A DNA stretch of 64,000 nt from Candidatus Omnitrophota bacterium (GTDB lineage: Bacteria > Omnitrophota > Gorgyraeia > Velamenicoccales > Velamenicoccaceae): assembly GCA_003451585.1 (NCBI GenBank), contig DMEU01000006.1:87842-151841 (forward strand), written 5' to 3'. This document shows positions 55,042-64,000 of this stretch, piece after piece (position 1 is the first letter of the stretch; the number at the start of each line of letters is the position of its first letter). The notes beneath the pieces were generated by a model that did no database searches, was not told the DNA's origin, and was given only the letters and a program-made list of their open reading frames with translations. The position numbers were made by a program, and so were the translations under genes.

Positions 55042-55647
55042 ATGTTAATTACGATTTTAAAGCCGTACCTTATAACTTTCATACCTATCTTTTTGGCGGT
55101 GGATATCATTGGCACCATCCCCATTTTTCTCGGTTTGACCGAGAACTTGAACGATAGGCAAAAAACCAAGATCTTGACCGACTCCGTGGTGATCGCCACT
55201 GTTTTGGCCGTTATATTCGCGTTCCTTGGAAAGCTTATTTTGAGAGGTTTAGGCATAACCATAGACGACTTCAAGATAGCAGGCGGGATCCTGCTCTTCA
55301 TACTCTCCGTCTACCTTCTTATACCAGGAAAATCCAAAGATTTCGTAACGATGTCTTTAACCGAAGATATCGGGGTATTTCCGCTTGCCATCCCGTTGAT
55401 CACAGGCCCTGCAGTCCTGGTCACCACAATGATGCTCCTTGACTCATCCGGCTTATTGGCAACACTGACTTCACTTATAATAAACATGGGTATCGCCTGG
55501 CTGGTGCTCCGCTATTCATCGATCCTAATAAAAGTCGTGGGTGGTTCAGGCGTAAAAGCCTTTTCAAAGATCAGTTATATCCTTTTGGCTGCCATCGGAG
55601 TAATGATCCTCCGCCAAGGTATCGCAGGAGTCATTTTTTCCTTTTAA
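55042..55647 (+). CDS. MarC family membrane protein
   Basis: 201 residues with six hydrophobic segments. The FLAVDIIGTIPIFLGLTENL start, GLGITIDDFKIAGGILLFILS and the PLAIPLITGPAVLVTTMML motif are characteristic of MarC/YchE proteins (sometimes called NAAT family). The function is not well established; transport of amino acids or other small molecules has been suggested for the family. Its stop adjoins the glgC ATG. Confidence 0.88.
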   Translation: MLITILKPYLITFIPIFLAVDIIGTIPIFLGLTENLNDRQKTKILTDSVVIATVLAVIFAFLGKLILRGLGITIDDFKIAGGILLFILSVYLLIPGKSKDFVTMSLTEDIGVFPLAIPLITGPAVLVTTMMLLDSSGLLATLTSLIINMGIAWLVLRYSSILIKVVGGSGVKAFSKISYILLAAIGVMILRQGIAGVIFSF

Positions 55648-56868
55648 ATGGATAAACGCGTAATTACTTTTATTCTGGCAGGAGGGAGGGGCGAACGCCT
55701 GCACCCGTTGACAAAAGACAGGGCAAAACCCGCGGTCCCTTTCGGCGGAATTTATCGCATTATAGACATCACGCTTTCAAACTGCATCAACTCCGGCTTA
55801 AGAAAGATCCACACGCTCATCCAGTACAAGTCCATATCGCTTCAAAGGCACATGCGGCAGGGATGGAACATATTCAACTCTGAATTAGGAGAGTACATCG
55901 ATGTCATACCGGCGCAACAGCGCATAGGCTCGAACTGGTATCAGGGCACGGCGGACGCAATTTATCAAAATATCTACACGATAGAGCAGGAAAAGCCGGA
56001 CGAGATACTGATATTGGCCGGAGACCACATCTATAAAATGAATTACCGCTCTATGATCGACTTCCACCGGCAGAGCAACGCCGATATGACAGTTGGCGTG
56101 GTGGAGCTGGGCAAAGAGACGTCCCCTAATTTCGGCGTCATCCAGACCGACGAATCCAAAAGAGTGCTTGGCTTTCAGGAAAAACCAAAAGAACCCAAAT
56201 GTATACCCGGAAAACCTGACATGATATACGCGTCGATGGGCATCTACGTTTTTAACCGGGAAAGCCTGGAGGAAGAAGTCGCTGAAGACGCCGCCAAGAA
56301 CACAACCCATGACTTCGGAAAAGACATAATACCCCAGATGATCAAAAAAAAGAAAAGGGTCTTCTCCTATAATTTTAAGGACGAGAATAAAAAAGAGGCC
56401 CTTTACTGGCGTGATATCGGTACGCTCGACGCTTATTATGAAGCGAACATGGACCTGATCCAGGTCTCACCGGTCTTTAACCTCTACGATAAAGAATGGC
56501 CTATCCGTACCTGCCAGGAACAGTGCCCCGCCGCAAAAACGGTCTTTGCCGGCGACGAGAACCCTGAGCGCATAGGGCTGGTGCTTGATTCCATCATCTC
56601 CGGCGGCTGCATAGTTTCAGGGGGCAGGGTCCAGCGTTCGATATTGTCCCCTAACGTGCGCATCAACAGTTACAGCGAGATCTATGATTCTATCCTGATG
56701 GATGGCGTCAATGTGGGCAGGTATGCTAAAATACGCCGTGCCATCATAGATAAGGACGTCAATATCCCACCGAGCACCGTAATAGGCTACAACTTAAAAG
56801 ACGACAAAAAACGGTTTACGATCTCGGAAAGCGGCATCGTAGTGGTAGCTAAAGGAACGCAAATATAA
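55648..56868 (+). CDS. glgC: Glucose-1-phosphate adenylyltransferase
   Basis: Makes ADP-glucose from ATP and glucose-1-phosphate, the first committed step of bacterial glycogen synthesis. The N-terminal nucleotidyltransferase motif LAGGRGERLHPLTKDRAKPAVPFGG, the GTADAIYQN segment, DHIYKMNY and the C-terminal left-handed beta-helix (SNVxINSYS- and VGRYAKIRRAIID-type hexapeptides) are present. The length of 406 is normal. It starts directly after the marC stop, with no room for a separate promoter. Confidence 0.95.
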   Translation: MDKRVITFILAGGRGERLHPLTKDRAKPAVPFGGIYRIIDITLSNCINSGLRKIHTLIQYKSISLQRHMRQGWNIFNSELGEYIDVIPAQQRIGSNWYQGTADAIYQNIYTIEQEKPDEILILAGDHIYKMNYRSMIDFHRQSNADMTVGVVELGKETSPNFGVIQTDESKRVLGFQEKPKEPKCIPGKPDMIYASMGIYVFNRESLEEEVAEDAAKNTTHDFGKDIIPQMIKKKKRVFSYNFKDENKKEALYWRDIGTLDAYYEANMDLIQVSPVFNLYDKEWPIRTCQEQCPAAKTVFAGDENPERIGLVLDSIISGGCIVSGGRVQRSILSPNVRINSYSEIYDSILMDGVNVGRYAKIRRAIIDKDVNIPPSTVIGYNLKDDKKRFTISESGIVVVAKGTQI

Positions 56869-57329
56869 TGGTCAGAAAAGCTCAAATTAAGGACGCAAAA
56901 TACATACACGGCCTCATAAATTCCTACGCCCAACGCGATATCATGATGCCGCGTTCGCTCAACGAGATATATGAGAACATAAGGGACTTTTGGGTGGCAT
57001 TCAACGAAAAGAACAAGAACATCCACGGCTGCGCAGCACTCCATATCGTGGGATGGAATGATCTTGCAGAGATCAAATCGCTGGCAGTAGAAAAAAAACA
57101 GCAGAAAAAAGGCATTGGCAGCCAACTCATCGAAGCCTTGCTCGATGAAGCCAGGGGCCTGCAGGTAAAAGATGTATTCGCCCTTTCATATAAACCCAAA
57201 TTTTTTAAAAAGTTCGGATTCCGCGTCATATCAAAATCAAAATTGCCGCATAAGGTGTGGGCTGAATGCTGTAACTGCCCTAAATTCCCTGATTGCGGAG
57301 AAATAGCTCTTATCAAAAGAATTACCTAA
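56868..57329 (+). CDS. GNAT N-acetyltransferase, short ArgA-like
   Basis: A 153-residue acetyltransferase with the acetyl-CoA motif SLAVEKKQQKKGIGSQLIEALLDEA and the VFALSYKPKFFKKFGF stretch. The C-terminal LPHKVWAECCNCPKFPDCGEIAL signature is that of short, stand-alone N-acetylglutamate synthases (ArgA-like), which acetylate glutamate to begin arginine synthesis. The assignment is by motif. The start overlaps the glgC stop by one base. Confidence 0.85.
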   Translation: MVRKAQIKDAKYIHGLINSYAQRDIMMPRSLNEIYENIRDFWVAFNEKNKNIHGCAALHIVGWNDLAEIKSLAVEKKQQKKGIGSQLIEALLDEARGLQVKDVFALSYKPKFFKKFGFRVISKSKLPHKVWAECCNCPKFPDCGEIALIKRIT

Positions 57330-57351
57330 AAGCTACAAAGGAGGAAACACA

Positions 57352-58506
57352 ATGATGGATTACCTATTGAACGAACAGCAAATAATGATAAGGGACCTCT
57401 GCAAGCAGGTGGCCGAGGAAAAGATAGCGCCGGTAGCGGCTGAATATGATAAAACAGAAGAATTCCCTTGGCCCATTGTAAAGGCCTTGGCGCAGGCAGA
57501 CCTGTTTGGCGTCTCTATCCCGGAGGAATACGGCGGATTAGGCGGCGGCGTCCTGGAAACTTGTATCGCGACCGAAGAATTGTCAAAGGCATGCGGGGGT
57601 ATTACGCTCTGCTTCGCCGCATCTTATCTAGGCCTTGACCCGATACTATTATTCGGCACCAACGAACAAAAAAAGAAATACCTGCCGGACTTGGCCGCAG
57701 GCAAGAAATTAGCCGCCTTTGCCGTAACGGAACCGGCAGCGGGTTCCGATGCAAGCGCCATCCAGACAACGGCGAAAAAGAAAGGCGACCATTATATATT
57801 AAACGGCACCAAGCATTTCATAACTAACGGCGGAGATGCCGATATTTATGTCGTCATAGCCATGTCGGACAAGACCAAGGGCGCGCGCGGCGCAACGGCT
57901 TTTATCGTTGAAAAAGGCACGAAAGGCTTTACATTTGGAAAAAAAGAGGACAAACTCGGCATCCGCGCGTCATCGACACGCGAACTTATCTTTACCGACT
58001 GCGAAGTCCCTAAAGAAAATATCCTCTCAAGGGAAGGTATGGGTTTTATCGTAACAATGAAGACCTTCGATGTTTCAAGGCCAGGTGTCGCTTCGCAGGC
58101 ACTCGGTATTGCTGCCGGGGCGCTTGAGGCAGCAGCAAAATACTCCAAAGAAAGAGTGCAATTCGGCAAACCTATCTCCAGTTTCCAAGGCATACAGTGG
58201 ATGCTGGCGGACATGGCAACTGAGATAGAGGCGGCGCGCGCGCTCATATATTCAACCGCGCGTATGATAGACGCCGGAGTAAAGAACGTCTCAAAAGAAT
58301 CGGCCATGGCCAAGCTTTTTGCGTCCGACGTTGCCATGAAGGTCACGACTGACGCCGTGCAGATATTCGGCGGTTATGGATATATGAAAGAATACCCGGC
58401 TGAAAAACGTATGCGCGATGCTAAAATAACGCAGATATATGAGGGGACAAACCAGATCCAGCGCAACATCATCGCGCTTCAGCTCATCAAGGAGATGGCG
58501 AAATAA
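57352..58506 (+). CDS. Acyl-CoA dehydrogenase
   Basis: A flavin enzyme that oxidises acyl-CoA to enoyl-CoA or works in reverse. It shows the N-terminal QIMIRDLCKQ helix, AVTEPAAGSDASAIQT (FAD/substrate), the DKLGIRASSTREL segment and the C-terminal YEGTNQIQRNIIA, whose Glu is the catalytic base in the family. At 384 residues it is normal. An AGGAGG ribosome site lies before the ATG. It is followed directly by etfB and then a ferredoxin-fused etfA, the arrangement of bifurcating butyryl-CoA or caffeyl-CoA reductase complexes. Confidence 0.94.
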   Translation: MMDYLLNEQQIMIRDLCKQVAEEKIAPVAAEYDKTEEFPWPIVKALAQADLFGVSIPEEYGGLGGGVLETCIATEELSKACGGITLCFAASYLGLDPILLFGTNEQKKKYLPDLAAGKKLAAFAVTEPAAGSDASAIQTTAKKKGDHYILNGTKHFITNGGDADIYVVIAMSDKTKGARGATAFIVEKGTKGFTFGKKEDKLGIRASSTRELIFTDCEVPKENILSREGMGFIVTMKTFDVSRPGVASQALGIAAGALEAAAKYSKERVQFGKPISSFQGIQWMLADMATEIEAARALIYSTARMIDAGVKNVSKESAMAKLFASDVAMKVTTDAVQIFGGYGYMKEYPAEKRMRDAKITQIYEGTNQIQRNIIALQLIKEMAK

Positions 58507-59291
58507 TGAATAATATCGTAGTTTGCATAAAGCAGGTGCCGGATACAGCTGATGTAAAGATAAACCCTGAGACGAATACCTTAGTAAGGGAGGGTGTTAA
58601 ATCCATCATCAATCCATTCGACATGTACGCCATCGAAGAAGCGGTGCGCCTGAAAGAAAAGACCGGGGCGAAGACAATAGTTATCACCATGGGCCCGCCG
58701 CAGGCGGAGGCCGCCTTAAAAGAAGCCATATCCATGGGTATTGATGAGGCCTATCTTGTATCTGACCGGGCCTTTGCAGGTTCAGACACTCTAGCAACAA
58801 GCTATACGCTGGCTAATGCAATTAAGAAGACAGGGGAATTCTCAGTGATCCTATGCGGAAAACAGGCATCCGACGGCGATACAGCCCAGGTCGGCCCGGG
58901 CATATCGACGCACTTGGATATCCCGCAGGTCACATACGTTAAAAAGATAGAAGAGTTCAAAGACAATACGGCGCGCGTAGAACGCATGACGGAAGAAGGG
59001 TTTGAGATACTTGAAGCCCCGCTGCCGTGCCTTTTTACGGTCGTCAAAGAAATAAATGAGCCCCGCCTGCCGTCTTTAAAAGGCATCATGCGCTCCAAGA
59101 GCGCTAAAATAAAACTTTTGAACGCCCAGGAGCTGGATATCGAGGCGGACAGGCTGGGCTTAAAAGGTTCGCCTACGCAGGTAGTCAAGATATTCTCGCC
59201 GGAACGCAGAAAAGGCGGCGAGATATTTAACTGCGCGGCGGAAGAGGCTGCCGAGAAATTAGTAAACATTCTAAAAGACAGCCTGCACTAA
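58506..59291 (+). CDS. etfB: Electron transfer flavoprotein beta subunit
   Basis: The 261-residue EtfB carries the ICVKQVPDT-type start (CIKQVPDTADVKINPE), NPFDMYAIEEAVRLKE, GKQASDGDTAQVGP and the GLPSLKGIMRSKS-type region (RLPSLKGIMRSK). EtfAB moves electrons between acyl-CoA dehydrogenase and other carriers. The start overlaps the dehydrogenase stop. Confidence 0.94.
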   Translation: MNNIVVCIKQVPDTADVKINPETNTLVREGVKSIINPFDMYAIEEAVRLKEKTGAKTIVITMGPPQAEAALKEAISMGIDEAYLVSDRAFAGSDTLATSYTLANAIKKTGEFSVILCGKQASDGDTAQVGPGISTHLDIPQVTYVKKIEEFKDNTARVERMTEEGFEILEAPLPCLFTVVKEINEPRLPSLKGIMRSKSAKIKLLNAQELDIEADRLGLKGSPTQVVKIFSPERRKGGEIFNCAAEEAAEKLVNILKDSLH

Positions 59292-59308
59292 AATCATTAC
59301 AATTTAAA

Positions 59309-59341
59309 TGAGACTAAAAGGGACAGGCCCTTTTAGTCTCA
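59309..59341. repeat. REP-like palindrome between etfB and etfA (copy 3 of 3)
   Basis: tgagactaaaaggg (59309-59322) and cccttttagtctca (59328-59341) form a perfect 14-bp stem with loop acagg, giving the gggacag core. It shares tgagac/gtctca ends and the core with the copies at 7677-7717 and inside priA. No transposase gene is close by. Confidence 0.75.
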
Positions 59342-59357
59342 CATAGACGGAGTTAAA

Positions 59358-60551
59358 ATGTCACTGCATATAAGTAAAGAAAAATGCGTCGGATGCACAC
59401 TCTGCGTCAAGGTGTGCCCTTTTGGCGCGCTTTCCATGCACGAGAAAAAGGCGATCGTCAAAGAGGATATTTGCACTCTTTGCGGCGCCTGCCTTGACGC
59501 ATGCAAATTCAGCGCCATAACATTAAAAAGGGAACAGGCTGCCAAAGCTGACACAAATGCAAAAGGCGTATGGGTATTCTGCGAACAAAAACGCGGGGTG
59601 GTCCAATCCATAAGCTACGAACTACTAGGGAAAGGCCGCGAACTCGCAAATAAGCTAAAAGCCCCATTGTGCGGCGTCTTGATAGGCCACGATATTGAAC
59701 CAAGATGCATAGACTTGATCCATCGAGGGGCTGACATCGTATATGTTGTCGACCATCCGGACCTGAAAAACTTCTTAGACGATCCATACACCAATATCTT
59801 TGTGCGTCTTATAAAAAAATATAATCCTGAAATAGTGCTCTGCGGCGCCACATCCATAGGCCGGTCGTTGATATCCAGAGTGGCTGTCAAGATACATACC
59901 GGCTTGACGGCTGATTGCACGGGATTGGATATCGATGAAAATAAAAAGATCCTTTTGCAGACCAGGCCCGCATTCGGCGGCAACATCATGGCTACCATCA
60001 TCACACCAAATCACCGCCCTCAGATGTCGACAGTCAGGCATAAGGTCATGAAAGAGGCGCCTCACAACCCGGAACATAAGGGTAAGATAATCAAAGAAAG
60101 CTTTGAAGAAGAAGTGTACCGGTCAAGGACAAAGGTCTTGGAAACCGTTGAGGAGATCACCTCTACCGTCAATATCGCAGAGGCGGATATCATCGTCTCA
60201 GGCGGGCGCGGAATGAAGGGACCGGAGAACTTCAAGATCTTAGAAGACCTGGCAAAGGTTTTAAACGGCGCCGTGGGTTCGTCGCGGGCGGCTGTTGACA
60301 GCGGATGGATGCCTTATTCACACCAGGTCGGACAGACTGGTAAAACCGTCTGCCCAAAGATCTACATAGCCTGCGGCATATCGGGCCAGATCCAGCATTT
60401 GGTAGGCATGCAGTCTTCGGATACGATCATAGCTATAAACCATGACCCGTGTGCCCCCATATTCAGCATAGCCACATTCGGCATAGTCGGGGACCTTTTT
60501 GAGGTCGTGCCGCTTTTAACAAAAAAATTCAAAGAGAAATTAAATAGGTGA
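59358..60551 (+). CDS. etfA: Electron transfer flavoprotein alpha subunit with N-terminal ferredoxin domain
   Basis: Residues 1-60 hold two [4Fe-4S] motifs, CVGCTLCVKVC (Cys10, 13, 16, 20) and CTLCGACLDAC (Cys39, 42, 45, 49). The remaining part is a normal EtfA with VVSGGRGMKGPENFKILEDLA, SRAAVDSGWMPY, VGQTGKTVCPKIYIACGISGQIQHLVGM and AINHDPCAPIF for FAD binding. This ferredoxin fusion occurs in CarE of caffeyl-CoA reductase-Etf complexes, which bifurcate electrons from NADH to ferredoxin. Together with the upstream dehydrogenase and etfB it suggests a bifurcating complex. The palindrome at 59309-59341 precedes it. Confidence 0.93.
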   Translation: MSLHISKEKCVGCTLCVKVCPFGALSMHEKKAIVKEDICTLCGACLDACKFSAITLKREQAAKADTNAKGVWVFCEQKRGVVQSISYELLGKGRELANKLKAPLCGVLIGHDIEPRCIDLIHRGADIVYVVDHPDLKNFLDDPYTNIFVRLIKKYNPEIVLCGATSIGRSLISRVAVKIHTGLTADCTGLDIDENKKILLQTRPAFGGNIMATIITPNHRPQMSTVRHKVMKEAPHNPEHKGKIIKESFEEEVYRSRTKVLETVEEITSTVNIAEADIIVSGGRGMKGPENFKILEDLAKVLNGAVGSSRAAVDSGWMPYSHQVGQTGKTVCPKIYIACGISGQIQHLVGMQSSDTIIAINHDPCAPIFSIATFGIVGDLFEVVPLLTKKFKEKLNR

Positions 60552-60586
60552 CTGCCATCTGCCACAGGCGGATCTAGAGGAGTTCA

Positions 60587-63500
60587 ATGTATTTCAAAAA
60601 ACTAGAGATATCAGGATTCAAATCCTTTGCCGAGCGGACTATTCTACATTTTGAACCCGGCATCACCGCGATCGTAGGCCCTAATGGGTGCGGAAAGAGC
60701 AACATATTCGATTCCATCCGCTGGTGCCTGGGAGAACAATCCATCAAGTCACTTCGCGGCTCCCAATCCATAGACGTCATCTTCAACGGGACGGAAACAG
60801 CGCTGCCGCAGAACATGGCCGAAGTATCGCTTACCATCTCCAACGAAGCCAAGATACTGCCGATAGATTACGAAGAAGTAACGATCAGCCGCAGGCTCTT
60901 TCGGTCAGGAGAAAGCGAATATTTGATCAACAACAATGTCGTCAGGCTAAAAGACATAAACGAACTCTTGATGGGCACCGGCATCGGCGCAGAGTCATAT
61001 TCTCTGGTTGAGCAGGGAAAGATAGACCTTGTCATAAGCTCAAAACCCGAAGACAGGCGCCTTGTCTTCGACGAAGCCACCGGCGTAAGCAGATATAAAG
61101 CCAAAAAGAAAGAGGCGATGAAAAAACTGGAGGAGACCGACAACAACCTCCTGCGCGTCAACGACATCATCATGGAAGTCAAGCGCCAGATAGGCTCCAT
61201 AGAGCGCCAGGCCAGCAAGGCGCGAAGATATAAGGAAGTATTCGAAAAATTAAAAGAATCAGAGCTGAAATTCTCAAACCGTGAGATAAACGCCCTAAAA
61301 GGGGAACTGGCGGTATTAACAGAGATGGCAAAAGGGTCCTATGAGGAAGAGCTTGGGCTGAATAATTCGCTGCAAGAGCTGGATAGAAAGCTAATAACGC
61401 AAAAAAATGAGCTCCAGGAGCTGGAAACGAAGTTGACCGAATTTAAAGAAGAGCTCTCGAACCTAGAGAACACCAACGCGCGCAACCACCAACACATAAA
61501 CTTAAACCAGGACAGGATAATCGACCTGACAAAACACGTCGAGCTCCTGGCATCCCAGAAAGAACAACTAAAGCAAAAAATATCGGACCACGAAAAGAGC
61601 ATCACTGAACTCTCGAACCAGCTAACATCGCTGCAGGAGATCTTTTCTAATAAAGAAACCAGCCTCTCTGACAGGGAGAAACAATTAAGCAGCCTCATCC
61701 AGGAGATCGAGGCCGCGCAAAATGACACGAAGTCACTGAAATCCAAGATATTCGAAATAAACCTCTCCGACACGCAGATCAACAATCAGCTTAATGAAAA
61801 TAACGCGGCCATCCACACACTCTTGAACAGGCAGCGCCGCTTAGAGACCGAGCAGCTTAAAACAGGCGAAGAGAACAACGCGCTTTCGCAGAATCTTTCG
61901 AATGTAAACAGCGAGATATCGTCCCAAAAAGATAAGATCTCAGGTGTCTGCGGAAGGCTGGAAGAACTGAATTCCCGCAAGACAGAGCTTGAGGCAACGC
62001 TGAAAAGCGAGGAAGAGCACCTTAGAAGACTGGAAAACGAAAAACTCAGCCTTCGCTCACAGGCTGAATTCTTAAAAGAACTTAAATTGACTTACGATCA
62101 AATGCCCGGGGCCCGCGAGGGAGTATTAGAGATCCCTGAGGTCCCGCAGGACAAAATTACCGGCATAATAGCCCATGCCCGAGACGTGCAGTTCAATACC
62201 GCTTCTCAGACTTATCGCATCACATGCGAATTAAAGTTCATCTCCTTTGACCTTGCGAGCCTTGAGGCAAGGATAGAAGAGGTCTCCGGAATGATTACCT
62301 CTGCTACAAACAGCATGAGTGAAAAAGAAAAAGAGTTGATGGAGCTCTTGAAAGCTATAGAGGCAACTGAAGAAGAGCTTATGTCGGAAAAATACATTTT
62401 GACCAACAAGGAAGCGGCCTATTCAAACCTGTCTGAAAATGCGCGGCGCATCCAGGACGAGCTGTCACTTATAAATATAGAGCTCACCGAAGTCAACGAC
62501 AACCTGAAAAACAGCCAGGAAAAGACAGACAGCTTAAAGATCCAAGCCTCATCCTTTAGGTCCGAATTGACCCAGATAGACGAGCGCATAAACCACAACA
62601 CCCATCTGGTGTCCGAAAATAACGCCAAGCGTGAGAATATGCTGGTAGAGATCGCCCAGTTAAAAACCGAACTGGCCAACCAGAAGGCAGCCGAAGACAG
62701 CTTGATCTCAAATCTTGACTTCTTCAAGAACGCCTACAACCAGGATACTGCGTCATTGAACCTTCATGATAAAGAAATAAGCGATTCCCAGCAAAAGATC
62801 GCGGAACTGAATGCCGAAATATCGGCATTGGAAATCCAGATACAGTCAAATGAGGAAGAGATAGACGCCAAGACAAAAGAACACAGCCGCTTGAGCTCCA
62901 TGAGGACCGAGGAGATCAACAGCCTGGATTTTACTCAAAAACAGATCATAGACCTCGAAGAGAGGATCGACAAGATAAAGGAAGACAACCATCGCTTCCA
63001 GATGCAGGAACAGGAACTGGTCTTCAAACATACCAGCCTGAAGAACAGGATACTGCAGGCCTACGGCATAGACTTAGACGAAACACCGCTACCCGAGCCG
63101 CAAGAAGAGATAGATATGCAGGCCCTGGCCCAGGAGATCGCTACGCTAAAGGAAAAAACGGAATCTTTCGGGACAGTTAACCTGGTAGCCATAGAAGAGC
63201 TCGAAGAACTCAAGAACAGGCACGACTTTCTCACACAACAGCAAAATGACCTTAACCTGGGCAAAGAGTCGCTGAAAAACGCCATCTTAAAGATAAACCG
63301 GACAACACGGAAGATGTTCCTTGAAACTTTTCAGATGGTGGCCGATGAGTTCAAGAATTATTTCAAACTGCTTTTTGGAGGAGGAGAGGCAAAGCTGTTT
63401 TTACTCGATGAAGAAGACGTCCTGGAATCAGGCATCGAAATAATCTGCCGGCCGCCGGGCAAAAAGCTCCAGAATATCACGCTCTTGTCAGGCGGGGAAA

Positions 63501-63889
63501 AATCCCTTTCTGCCATAGCGCTTATCTTCGCTATTTTTAAGACCAAGCCATCTCCGTTTTGCGTATTAGACGAGATAGATGCGGCCCTTGATGAATCTAA
63601 TATCGACCGCTTCAGCCGTATGCTATCAGACTTCTCCAAGACATCTCAGTTCATCACCATCACACACAACAAAAAGACCATTTCACGCGCAAATGTCATG
63701 TACGGCATCACCATGGAACACTCCGGCATGTCAAAGATAGTCTCGGTCAAGCTCCACGAGAACGAACACGCCAAACAATCCGCCGCCGCGAAAAAAGAAC
63801 CGCCGAAAGAAGAACCGCAAAAAGAAACCCAGGCCAAAGAAGAACCCTCCAAAGAAGAACCTTCATCAGAAACCGCCACAACGAATTAA
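60587..63889 (+). CDS. smc: Chromosome segregation protein SMC
   Basis: ATPase that organises and separates chromosomes as a long coiled-coil dimer with ScpA and ScpB. The N-terminal Walker A is GPNGCGKSN (from residue 31). Two long coiled-coil arms flank a hinge region at about 500-560, and the C-terminal head has the LLSGGEKSLSAIALIFAI signature (about 967-984) and Walker B VLDEIDAALDESN. At 1100 residues it is shorter than most SMCs (about 1180). The last 35 residues are a Lys/Glu/Pro/Ser-rich tail. A GAGGAG ribosome site precedes the ATG. Confidence 0.95.
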   Translation: MYFKKLEISGFKSFAERTILHFEPGITAIVGPNGCGKSNIFDSIRWCLGEQSIKSLRGSQSIDVIFNGTETALPQNMAEVSLTISNEAKILPIDYEEVTISRRLFRSGESEYLINNNVVRLKDINELLMGTGIGAESYSLVEQGKIDLVISSKPEDRRLVFDEATGVSRYKAKKKEAMKKLEETDNNLLRVNDIIMEVKRQIGSIERQASKARRYKEVFEKLKESELKFSNREINALKGELAVLTEMAKGSYEEELGLNNSLQELDRKLITQKNELQELETKLTEFKEELSNLENTNARNHQHINLNQDRIIDLTKHVELLASQKEQLKQKISDHEKSITELSNQLTSLQEIFSNKETSLSDREKQLSSLIQEIEAAQNDTKSLKSKIFEINLSDTQINNQLNENNAAIHTLLNRQRRLETEQLKTGEENNALSQNLSNVNSEISSQKDKISGVCGRLEELNSRKTELEATLKSEEEHLRRLENEKLSLRSQAEFLKELKLTYDQMPGAREGVLEIPEVPQDKITGIIAHARDVQFNTASQTYRITCELKFISFDLASLEARIEEVSGMITSATNSMSEKEKELMELLKAIEATEEELMSEKYILTNKEAAYSNLSENARRIQDELSLINIELTEVNDNLKNSQEKTDSLKIQASSFRSELTQIDERINHNTHLVSENNAKRENMLVEIAQLKTELANQKAAEDSLISNLDFFKNAYNQDTASLNLHDKEISDSQQKIAELNAEISALEIQIQSNEEEIDAKTKEHSRLSSMRTEEINSLDFTQKQIIDLEERIDKIKEDNHRFQMQEQELVFKHTSLKNRILQAYGIDLDETPLPEPQEEIDMQALAQEIATLKEKTESFGTVNLVAIEELEELKNRHDFLTQQQNDLNLGKESLKNAILKINRTTRKMFLETFQMVADEFKNYFKLLFGGGEAKLFLLDEEDVLESGIEIICRPPGKKLQNITLLSGGEKSLSAIALIFAIFKTKPSPFCVLDEIDAALDESNIDRFSRMLSDFSKTSQFITITHNKKTISRANVMYGITMEHSGMSKIVSVKLHENEHAKQSAAAKKEPPKEEPQKETQAKEEPSKEEPSSETATTN

Positions 63890-64000
63890 AAAACTCCTGA
63901 GCCTATTAGAGCCTCCAAAGCCGCTTCCGGCATTTTTTCCGTATATAAGCTCAATAGCCTTCCTTAGCCTTCACCGAGCCGCCGGTAATAGCCTATTATA
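63890..64000. other. Terminal non-coding stretch
   Basis: The 111 bases after smc hold no open frame on either strand that I can support. Short A/T-rich tracts and repeated gcctat words occur, but no hairpin with a T-run is visible. It may lead into a gene beyond the window. Confidence 0.5.

Noticed and set aside
60551..60586. atctgcc/ggcggat pair before smc as a third repeat family
   Set aside because: The pairing is imperfect and short, with no second copy noticed.

Overview
The window looks like the chromosome of an uncultivated, anaerobic, Gram-negative-type bacterium of moderate G+C. The O-antigen ligase, MarC-type and BamB-like proteins, superoxide reductase, electron-bifurcation-type Etf and a secreted protein with an ITTYYPSPYG start would suit a Candidatus Omnitrophota-like lineage. 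That placement is inference from gene style; no rRNA gene is present.

Layout. (1) 1-8.8 kb holds housekeeping and sugar genes on the plus strand: a nucleotide-sugar epimerase (5' end outside the window), a HAD phosphatase, an MGDG-synthase-like glycosyltransferase, a PriA homologue with an eroded ATPase site, Fmt, two tandem GalT paralogues (the first lacks the catalytic His) and GapA. (2) 8.8-14.1 kb holds 4-alpha-glucanotransferase, a rubredoxin-superoxide reductase, two membrane proteins of cell-surface polysaccharide type and a secreted stalk-like protein. (3) 14.1-47.9 kb is the remarkable part. A His-Xaa-Ser (Hxs) RiPP-type locus (HxsD, HxsB, a secreted Cys-rich protein, and a precursor with an HAS-HPS-HTS-HGS tail) runs straight into a nearly gap-free, same-strand array of radical SAM genes. 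With HxsB I count 22 apparently intact radical SAM genes carrying 26 radical SAM domains, plus one degenerate copy and one truncated, frameshifted SPASM remnant. The domains fall into an HxsC-like family with a C-terminal CxxCx5CxG cluster, a second family with a CQxxCxYC motif and a cysteine-poor C-terminus, a cobalamin-binding type, one methylthiotransferase-like protein and one SPASM protein. They are fused in several combinations, including one to a metallophosphoesterase. The array ends with a GYPxCC protein, a TPR-like protein and an A24 prepilin-peptidase-like membrane protease. (4) 48-64 kb returns to core metabolism: a PQQ-type beta-propeller, Pgk, TpiA, SecG, an MFS transporter, a GT-C/TPR membrane protein, MarC, GlgC, a GNAT acetyltransferase, acyl-CoA dehydrogenase with EtfB and a ferredoxin-fused EtfA, and SMC.

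How the parts may work together. gapA and pgk-tpiA-secG, often neighbours in bacteria, lie about 40 kb apart here with region 2 and the Hxs/radical SAM island between them, which suggests insertion into a glycolytic operon. The one obvious substrate for the many maturases is the small His/Ser/Gly-rich peptide at 16854-17141. HxsB and HxsD would start its modification, the extra enzymes may act on it or on an unlinked substrate, and the A24-type protease could cleave a leader. No CRISPR array, rRNA, tRNA or transposase gene was seen.
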